Of a stretch of 64,000 nt of DNA, positions 56,576 through 64,000 are shown piece after piece. Numbering within the stretch: the first letter of the stretch is position 1; every line of letters begins with the position of its first letter. Source of the stretch: Mesostigma viride (Eukaryota; Streptophyta; Mesostigmatophyceae; Mesostigmatales; Mesostigmataceae); the NCBI GenBank assembly GCA_009746045.1, contig RPFO01000104.1:6628621-6692620 (forward strand), read 5' to 3'. A program made the translations under genes and the position numbers. The notes beneath the pieces were generated by a model. The model was not told where the DNA came from, made no database searches, and saw nothing but the letters and a program-made list of their open reading frames with translations.

Positions 56576-56923
56576 ATGCCCGATGCTGATAGCCGAAGCG
56601 ATGACATGGACGAATTGATTGATTTGTGTTATGCCGGGGACGATTGTAGAAAATGGGTGCTAGGAAAGAAATCTGGTGCCATGAAAGTAGATTTTTTGGC
56701 CGGTGCAAACCACCAATGCGCCGGCCGATGTGGCAAGGTCCTGCACGGCAGCCAGAGCGCACCCAGCCAGAGCGTACCCAGCCGCTGCCGCCGCCGACCC
56801 CCGTACTGGTGGGCGTGGAACAGACGATGAGAGAGATGCAACGAGCTATGGAGAACCAAAGCAAGAAGGTTGAAGAGCTTGGTTTGCAGCTGCGTCAAGA
56901 GGTGCAGAAACAAGTGGTCCAGC

Positions 56924-56962
<39 letters not shown>

Positions 56963-56999
56963 TGCAGCAGCAACTGCAGCAGCAACTGCAGCAACAACT

Positions 57000-57068
<69 letters not shown>

Positions 57069-59113
57069 CTTCAGTTCCCGCAGGCAGCGTCGGCAATGTC
57101 GCAGTTTCCACAGGCATTGTCGGCACTGCAGCAGTTTTCGCAGGGACCGTCGGCAGCAGAGCAGTTCCCGCAGGGATCATCGGTGGTGCAGCAGTTCTTT
57201 GTGAGTCATTCGTGTAGTGTTGAGTGGGTGGGTGGGGGGTGGGTGGGGGGGGGGGGGTGTAGGGGGGGTTTGACTGTGTGACTGCGTGGCTGCTTGGCTG
57301 GAAAGGAGGGTGCGTGGCTGTGTGGCTGCGTGGCTGCGCTGCTGCGTGGCTGCGTGGCTGCGTGGCTGCGCTGCTGCGTGGCTGCGTGGCTGCTTGGCTG
57401 GAAAGGAGGGTGCGTGGCTGTGTGGCTGCGTGGCTGCGCTGCTGCGTGGCTGCGTGGCTGCGCTGCTGCGTGGCTGCGTGGCTGCGTGGCTGCGTGGCTG
57501 CGTGGCTGTGTGGCTGCGTGGCTGCGTGGCTGCGTGGCTGCGTGGCTGGAAAGGAGGGTGCGTGGCTGTGTGGCTGCGTGGCTGCGCTGCTGCGTGGCTG
57601 CGTGGCTGCGTGGCTGCTTGGCTGGAAAGGAGGGTGCGTGGCTGTGTGGCTGCGTGGCTGCGCTGCTGCGTGGCTGCGTGGCTGCGTGGCTGCGTGGCTG
57701 CGTGGCTGGAAAGGAGGGTGCGTGGCTGTGTGGCTGCGTGGCTGCGCTGCTGCGTGGCTGCGTGGCTGCGCTGCTGCGTGGCTGCGTGGCTGCGTGGCTG
57801 TGTGGCTGCGTGGCTGCGCTGCTGCGTGGCTGCGTGGCTGCGTGGCTGCTTGGCTGGAAAGGAGGGTGCGTGGCTGTGTGGCTGCGTGGCTGCGCTGCTG
57901 CGTGGCTGCGTGGCTGCTTGGCTGGAAAGGAGGGTGCGTGGCTGTGTGGCTGCGTGGCTGCGCTGCTGCGTGGCTGCGTGGCTGCGTGGCTGCGTGGCTG
58001 GAAAGGAGGGTGCGTGGCTGTGTGGCTGCGTGGCTGCGCTGCTGCGTGGCTGCGTGGCTGCGTGGCTGCGTGGCTGCGCTGCTGCGTGGCTGCGTGGCTG
58101 CGTGGCTGTGTGGCTGTGTGGCTGCGTGGCTGCGTGGCTGCGCTGCTGCGTGGCTGCGTGGCTGCATGGCTGCGTGGCTGCGTGGCTGCTTGGCTGGAAA
58201 GGAGGGTGCGTGGCTGTGTGGCTGCGTGGCTGCGCTGCTGCGTGGCTGCGTGGCTGCGTGGCTGGAAAGGAGGGTGCGTGGCTGTGTGGCTGCGTGGCTG
58301 CGCTGCTGCGTGGCTGCGTGGCTGCGTGGCTGCGTGGCTGCTTGGCTGGAAAGGAGGGTGCGTGGCTGTGTGGCTGCGTAGCTGCGCTGCTGCGTGGCTG
58401 CGTGGCTGCGTGGCTGCGTGGCTGCGTGGCTGCGTGGCTGCGTGGCTGCGTGGCTGCGTGGCTGCGTGGCTGCGTGGCTGGAAAGGAGGGTGCGTGGCTG
58501 TGTGGCTGCGTGGCTGCGCTGCTGCGTGGCTGCGTGGCTGCGTGGCTGCGTGGCTGCTTGGCTGGAAAGGAGGGTGCGTGGCTGTGTGGCTGCGTAGCTG
58601 CGCTGCTGCGTGGCTGCGTGGCTGCGTGGCTGCGTGGCTGCGTGGCTGCGTGGCTGCGTGGCTGCGTGGCTGCGTGGCTGCGTGGCTGCGTGGCTGCGTG
58701 GCTGCGTGGCTGCGTGGCTGGAAAGGAGGGTGCGTGGCTGTGTGGCTGCGTGGCTGCGCTGCTGCGTGGCTGCGTGGCTGCGTGGCTGCGTGGCTGGCTG
58801 GGGGGGGGGTGGGTGCCGGGTGCGTGGATGCGTGGATGTGTGGCTGGGTGGGTGCGTCACTGCGTGGCTGGCTGGCTCTGTGGCTGCGTGGGCGGCTGGA
58901 TGGCCGGGTCAGCGTGGCTTCGTGTTCAATGGGATGCTAATATGTTGTTGCCTTTGGATGCCACAGTTCATGGATTCTTTTGTTCACATGCAGGTGCTGC
59001 CGTCTTCCCCATCGACGTCGTCAAGACCGATGTCGCCAAGAAGGATGATGCAATCACTCTCGGCCATGTTTAACTCATGTGGGCCTTCATGGCCATACGG
59101 GAAATATTATTGA
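56576..59113 (+). CDS. candidate spliced gene of element H, rightward, coiled-coil and Gln-rich
   Basis: The first exon would be 56576-57200. It begins MPDADSRSDDMDELIDLCYA and then, in a second frame, gives PLPPPTPVLVGVEQTMREM and a short coiled coil (MENQSKKVEELGLQLRQEVQ) running into a CAG tract. After the tract a third frame reads QFPQALSALQQFSQGPSAAE. The exon ends TTCTTT|GTGAGT at 57200/57201. An acceptor CACATGCAG at 58993 opens a last exon (VLPSSPSTSSRPMSP ... PYGKYY, stop 59111-59113) in matching phase 0. The intron of 1,793 nt consists mostly of the TGGCTGCG minisatellite. AATAAA follows at 59404. Frame changes within the exon mean the model is unproven. No domain is recognised. Confidence 0.35.
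56929..57066 (+). repeat. CAG microsatellite, interrupted by CAACTG
   Basis: About 46 triplets, mostly CAG with CAACTG interruptions in the left third. Encodes poly-Gln in the coiled-coil frame. Confidence 0.93.
57201..58993 (+). other. possible 1.8-kb intron of the rightward H gene
   Basis: GTGAGT donor and TTGTTCACATGCAG acceptor, flanking exons in phase 0. It contains the whole TGGCTGCG minisatellite and a G-rich run (57,225-57,270). Confidence 0.4.
57270..58805 (+). repeat. 9-bp TGGCTGCG(T) minisatellite with GGAAAGGAGGG punctuation
   Basis: GTGGCTGCG units with CTGCTGCG variants. A TGGCTGGAAAGGAGGGTGCG module recurs about every 60-180 bp. All plus frames and one minus frame are open (Trp/Ala/Cys-rich or Ala/Thr/Gln-rich); these are not genes. 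Confidence 0.95.
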
Positions 59114-59589
59114 ATCATTTCTTTGACACTGAGTTGGCACTACGCAACACCTTTGATGCACATGAGTGCAGGGCGCATGTGTTGAAACCATGCAACCATG
59201 GCGATCCCTCAAAAAGTTTGGTTATGTAATAAGTGACACAATTATTCCGGACGTATGATGGCCCAACGTCCTGTAAGGTTGAGTTGTCTTGGAGGAGGAG
59301 CGTGATGACCGCGGAAGCCGCGTGGGTGTCTGTAGTGCTATATCTTGAAGATGTACGGTCTTGGAAGAGTTATGGTCTTGGAATCATATAATAATGAGCT
59401 TGGAATAAAGTTGCGGGCAGCCTTCAATTGGCATATGTTGTCTCATTGCGTTAATGGGTCAATTGTCTTAGTTTATATAATGTATATCTTGGGAAACTCA
59501 TTGCTTCAATAAAATGCATGCTAGGCGCAATCAACCCCCACAAACACATCTGAAAACTGCACAGTGCATCAAATGTATCCTAGACAAAA
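59114..59589. other. right interior of H, likely 3' untranslated region
   Basis: No ORF. AATAAA at 59404-59409 and another near 59,508 could end the rightward transcript. AAATGTATCCTAG lies at 59,572, next to the TIR. Confidence 0.45.
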
Positions 59590-59618
59590 AAATGTATCCT
59601 AATCCGGTAAAACCACCC
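59590..59618 (-). repeat. right TIR of element H
   Basis: 29 bp complementary to 49657-49685, followed by the target copy TGG at 59619-59621. Confidence 0.88.
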
Positions 59619-60398
59619 TGGGTGTGTGCACTCTACTCTCCCAATGATTACATGCACAGCTGCTTGGAGGTTTTGCAAACAAAAATCAAACCTGGAGCCT
59701 GTCCTACCATTAGAGGCAAGCTGGGGTGGTTGTGCTCAACGTGTGCACCTCACCTGGCTGTGGTTAGCAGAGTTGATGATGATGTCTTGATGCAAGTAGG
59801 TCACAAAGCCATCACCAAAACTCTCCAGGAGGGCCCTCCCCTTATCTTGCACTCCTTGGATCTCCACAAAACCATTCACATCCAAGCTATGATGGATAGT
59901 TCCATGGAGTCCAGGCAGATTACCAAGATGCAGGCAAGGGAGTCAGGCTTGTATTTTGTGCAGAATGATGATGCACCCTTGTCTCTCATTTCATGGTACA
60001 GCCGGTTGCATAGACGCAAGGCTGTCAGCAGCAATGCTGCTGAGTGCAGGGCAGTGGTGTCAGCAGTGCTTCATGCCAGGTACTTGAATCATGTGCTGGT
60101 TTGGTTGCAGATGCAAGCAGGCAGCAATGCTGGGGTGGTGGCACACTTGCTCACTGACAGTCAGTCAGTCCTCAGTTTCCTTGCTAACCCCTATGCTGTC
60201 CACACTGATCTTGACTGGGTGGTCCTGAAACAGGAGTCCACCTACTGGGAGTCCACCCGTCACGTGGAGGACAAACACAACGCTGCTGATGCACTCACTA
60301 AAGTGCCTCAGCAGGCAGCTGAACAATATCAGCTGTTGTACCACTTGATGAACCCCTATGGCAAGCAGGCAACCCTGCCCCATAGGGGGGACGCCTAG
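59619..60398 (+). pseudogene. reverse transcriptase end and RNase H of P
   Basis: Resumes the P pol frame (VCALYSPNDYMHSCLEVLQT) and ends at the same stop as M. Carries ISWYSRLHRRKAVSSNAAEC, LLTDSQSVLSFLANP and NAADALTKVP. The first residues of the open frame upstream of 59,619 come from H and are not native. Confidence 0.85.
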
Positions 60399-61466
60399 CA
60401 GGGTCCTGTTCACCAGGGCTGCCTAGGTCACCCAGTACCCCTTGGGCAGGTCCAAGGGGTAGGTTGTGGCTTCCAGCCAGGGGGGTTGGTTGGAGTCTGT
60501 TTTTCATACATCTGCGTGCCCTATGCCCAATAAAATCTGTTTTGATTTTCTCAACACCATGGAATTTCGTTATGCACACCTTCATAGGTGGGCATGGGAT
60601 GTATCTCACACCTTTATTCCATAGGGCGTATGCCTTGGTGGAATGGCCTTGAGCTCAGTGGCTCAGGTGCCCCCATTCAAGTGGAGGGTCAAAGCTCCCT
60701 TGACAGGTGGTTACCCAGGACCCCAGTTCACTGTGGATATCCTGGGCCATCTGGCCTTACTGTTCAGTGGCAGTACAGGCATGGGTGCTGTCATGTTGTC
60801 TAGTACAACGTGCTCAGCACAGGTGCAGGATGAAATATTCCTGTCACCTGTCACCAGGCCTTCAGTCACCCATGTGCAGGGCAGGGGTGGCTGGTCTTCC
60901 ACGTTGTGCAGGTGCAATGTGGCCAGGTCCAGGATGTCATAGTCCTGTCACCTGTCACTCGGACTTCAGCCCCCTCTGTGCAGGGCAGGGGTGGCTGGTC
61001 CTCACATGTTGTGCAGGTACAACATGGACAGTGCAGGGTGCAATAAACCTGTCCACTGTCACTCCTCAGGTTGCAGGTAACCTGAGCTCAGTTGACCCAG
61101 CCTGGCTGGGTATTTTCTCTCTGAGTGGGCGATGATGATGGAACAACATGGAACCTCTTAAACGGTTACCTTGGCATTTTTTTTACAAGGGCTCTCTTGG
61201 CTGGTGGTGCACTCCCTGGATAGGCAGACAGGCATAGCTATCTCCCTTGTGAGCTCGCGAGGAGGAGGAACTCCCCGGGCATGTTGAGCTAAACGTGATG
61301 CCATCACAAGTATTGCACGAGTTCTGGGGCCCATCTTTTTCAGTCCAGATGTTGCAGTATGGGTGTCAGTTGCTCAGCACCTCAGTCAGCTTGGAGTCAG
61401 TCTCCTAGCTGGGCAGGGTCAGGCTTGAAGTCGCTAGCCTTCAACCTGAAAGGAAAACATAATGGG
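60399..61466 (+). other. 3' untranslated region of P
   Basis: No ORF of note. Contains diverged repeats of CCTGTCACCTGTCACTCGG and GTGCAGGGCAGGGGTGGCTG (60,840-61,020), an AATAAA near 60,530, and the purine-rich GAAAGGAAAACATAATGGG before the LTR. Confidence 0.65.
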
Positions 61467-61921
61467 AGTTAGATGAGATGCTTAGGCTGACACACGGATT
61501 TCCGGCCTGCGCGCCGCGTATTGCCTACCGCGGCTGAGCGGGACACCTCAGTACAGTACGGCAGGGTGTACGGTACTGAGGTGTCATGTGGACCGATGTG
61601 CGGTTAGTGCCAGACTGTTCCTAGGTGCTAGCTCGACCCGCCAGGTCCGGTGTAGCCGGGCCTGACGGGCCGAGTCTTAGCTGGATGCTAGTGACGTGGT
61701 CGCATGGCATTGCAGTGTACACTTGTCCACTGGTCGTGTGCTGCAGGTAGCACCGCCATAGGCATATAGGCGTAGCACTGGGGAGTGCCACAGCACCCGA
61801 GTCTGCCCAGTTCCATTCTGAGCCCTCAGCTTTCATCTCTTTCTCATTGTATTATTGTAATACAATCATCATTCGCTCTCAGCTTTCGCAGTTGTTCGTC
61901 GTCCCCAGTCTCCATCCAACT
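61467..61921 (+). repeat. 3' LTR of element P
   Basis: 455-bp partner of 43449-43903, apparently identical, followed by the target duplication CACAC. Confidence 0.9.
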
Positions 61922-63895
61922 CACACATGTACATAAACCATGCACGCAAGGGGCGGCTGCACACACATGTACATACACCGCGCACGCAAGGGGCGAGTGC
62001 AAACACATGTACATACACCGCGCACGCAAGGACAAGGATGCACACACATGTACATACACCGCGCACGCAAGGGGCGGCTGCACACACACGTACATACACC
62101 GCGCACGCAAGGGGCGAGTGCGCACACACGTACATACACCGCGCACGCAAGGGGCGGCTGCACACACACGTACATCCACCGCGCACGCAAGGGGCAACTG
62201 CACACACATGTACACACACCGCGCACGCTTGGGGCAGCTGCACTCACATGTACACACACCGCGCACGCAAGGGCCGGCTGCACACACACGTACATCCACC
62301 GCGCACGCAAGGGGCAACTGCACACACACGTACATCCACCGCGCACGCAAGGGGCGGCTGCACACACACGTACACACACCGCGCACGCAAGGGGCAACTG
62401 CACACACATGTACACACACCGCGCACGCTTGGGGCGGCTGCACACACACGTACCTACACCGCGCACGCAAGGGCCGGCTGCACACACACGTACATACACC
62501 GCGCACGCAAGGGGCAACTGCACACACATGTACATACACCGCGCACGCAAGGGGCGGCTGCACACACACGTACATACACCGCGCACGCTTGGGGCAGCTG
62601 CACTCACATGTACACACACCGCGCACGCAAGGGGCGACTGCACACACATGTACATCCACCGCGCACGCAAGGGCCGGCTGCACACACACGTACACACACC
62701 ATGCACGCAAGGGCCGGCTGCACACACACGTACATCCACCGCGCACGCAAGGGGCGAGTGCACACACACGTACACACACCGCGCACGCAAGGGGCGGCTG
62801 CACACACACGTACACACACCATGCACGCAATTGCCGGCATGCACACACACGTACATCCACCGCGCACGCAAGGGGCAACTGCACACACATGTACACACAC
62901 CGCGCACGCAAGGGGCAACTGCACACACACGTACACACACCGCGCACGCTTGGGGCGGCTGCACACACACGTACCTACACCGCGCACGCAAGGGGCGGCT
63001 GCACACACACGTACATCCACCGCGCACGCAAGGGGCAACTGCACACACATGTACACACACCGCGCACGCTTGGGGCGGCTGCACACACACGTACCTACAC
63101 CGCGCACGCAAGGGGCGGCTGCACACACACGTACATCCACCGCGCACGCAAGGGGCAACTGCACACACATGTACACACACCGCGCACGCTTGGGGCAGCT
63201 GCACTCACATGTACACACACCGCGCACGCAAGGGCCGGCTGCACACACACGTACATCCACCGCGCACGCAAGGGGCAACTGCACACACACGTACATCCAC
63301 CGCGCACGCTTGGGGCGGCTGCACACACACGTACACACACCGCGCACGCAAGGGGCAACTGCACACACATGTACACACACCGCGCACGCTTGGGGCGGCT
63401 GCACACACACGTACCTACACCGCGCACGCAAGGGGCGGCTGCACACACACGTACATACACCGCGCACGCAAGGGGCAACTGCACACACATGTACATACAC
63501 CGCGCACGCAAGGGGCAACTGCACACACATGTACACACACCGCGCACGCAAGGGGCAACTGCACACACACGTACACACACCGCGCACGCTTGGGGCGGCT
63601 GCACACACACGTACCTACACCGCGCACGCAAGGGGCGGCTGCACACACACGTACATCCACCGCGCACGCAAGGGGCAACTGCACACACATGTACACACAC
63701 CGCGCACGCTTGGGGCAGCTGCACTCACATGTACACACACCGCGCACGCAAGGGCCGGCTGCACACACACGTACATCCACCGCGCACGCAAGGGGCAACT
63801 GCACACACACGTACATCCACCGCGCACGCAAGGGGCGGCTGCACACACACGTACACACACCGCGCACGCAAGGGGCAACTGCACACACATGTACA
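61922..63895 (+). repeat. 40-bp minisatellite, segment F
   Basis: About 49 units, highly regular 120-bp order. It contains uninterrupted versions of the B/C junction (62,221-62,360) and is nearly colinear with segment C. It ends at TACACATCCAATTG near 63,895. Confidence 0.95.
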
Positions 63896-64000
63896 CATCC
63901 AATTGCTGCTTTAGTTCCATTGGAGTGAGGGGCTGCCAGAGAAACATGTTTATTACAAATACGTGTTAGGCACACGTCCAAGCCATTAGCTAACCTAAGA
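63896..64000. other. unique sequence at the window end
   Basis: About 100 bases beyond the array edge. No gene or repeat recognised. It may be the true right flank of the minisatellite or another insertion. Confidence 0.4.

Larger units (their letters stand above)
49657..59618. mobile_element. element H: 10-kb TIR element with two candidate genes, nested in P
   Basis: Perfect 29-bp inverted ends (49657-49685 GGGTGGTTTTACCGG...; 59590-59618) with target duplication TGG (49654-49656, 59619-59621). Uninterrupted P sequence is seen in M (near 36,380), which fixes both ends. The motif AGGATACATTT is repeated just inside each end. The interior has a leftward coding region (50,959-54,453), a rightward one (56,576-59,113) and four minisatellites. 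A 3-bp target and a two-gene layout suit PIF/Harbinger or CACTA elements, but neither the ends (GGG, not CACTA) nor any protein motif settles this. Confidence 0.85.
43449..61921 (+). mobile_element. element P: copia-like LTR retrotransposon with order GAG-INT-PR-RT-RH, split by element H
   Basis: LTRs of 455 bp (43449-43903 and 61467-61921), AGTT...AACT, with target duplication CACAC (43444-43448, 61922-61926). Minus element H (49,657-59,618) and one copy of its target TGG, it is about 8.5 kb. It is the same family as M in the opposite direction. The LTRs appear identical, so it is younger than M. A 1,472-codon frame covers Gag to the start of the protease. Single-base changes near 48,540 and 49,038 and the insertion of H inactivate the rest. 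Confidence 0.9.

Noticed and set aside
57270-58860. Long Trp/Ala/Cys-rich and Ala/Thr/Gln-rich ORFs (up to 743 codons)
   Set aside because: They are translations of a 9-bp TGGCTGCG repeat, open in several frames on both strands.
6455-63895. 40-bp arrays as CRISPR
   Set aside because: Units are contiguous without unique spacers, there are no cas genes, and the DNA is eukaryotic.

Overview
The window is nuclear DNA of a eukaryote. It has GT-AG introns, Ty1/copia-type LTR retrotransposons primed from a tRNA 3' end, terminal-inverted-repeat (TIR) elements, long micro- and minisatellites and short CCCTAAA-type telomere-like patches. The CCCTAAA motif and copia-rich content point to the green lineage, possibly an alga, but the sequence alone does not name the organism. 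I see no bacterial operon, rRNA gene, CRISPR array or recognisable single-copy host metabolic gene.

Left part (1-6,450): a possible tRNA 3' end; a 62-bp tandem repeat built around the 14-bp palindrome CCAACGGCCGTTGG; a spliced transposase-like gene (about 1,167-4,291) whose introns carry more copies of that palindrome; and a 1.8-kb strand-asymmetric GT-rich tract.

Rest of the window (6,455-63,895): what looks like six separate arrays of a 40-bp minisatellite is best read as one array of about 14.7 kb split by five insertions, each with a target-site duplication. In order these are: a gag-only LTR element on the minus strand (10,202-13,534, TSD ACGTA); a 5.3-kb TIR element with no recognisable transposase (16,896-22,177); a non-coding LTR element with identical LTRs (23,842-26,513, TSD CAAGG); a large copia-like element on the minus strand, M (29,569-42,508, TSD CAAGG); and its plus-strand relative P (43,449-61,921, TSD CACAC). 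M is itself split by a 4.5-kb gag-protease LTR element, T (30,470-34,980, TSD TTGTA). P is split by a 10-kb TIR element, H (49,657-59,618, TSD TGG), which carries two candidate divergent spliced genes and several minisatellites. The long ORFs inside the minisatellites are artefacts of repeat units without stop codons.

The most novel system is the M/P family. Its LTRs end in AGTT...AACT instead of TG...CA, its primer site is not of the TGGTATC type used by the other elements, and its domain order reads GAG - integrase - aspartic protease - reverse transcriptase - RNase H. In classic copia elements the protease precedes the integrase. M and P are inactivated at different positions, so each fills in the other's frames. 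LTR comparison gives a relative chronology: M is oldest (nine LTR differences in 455 bp seen by eye), while T, P and the two small LTR elements have identical or nearly identical LTRs.
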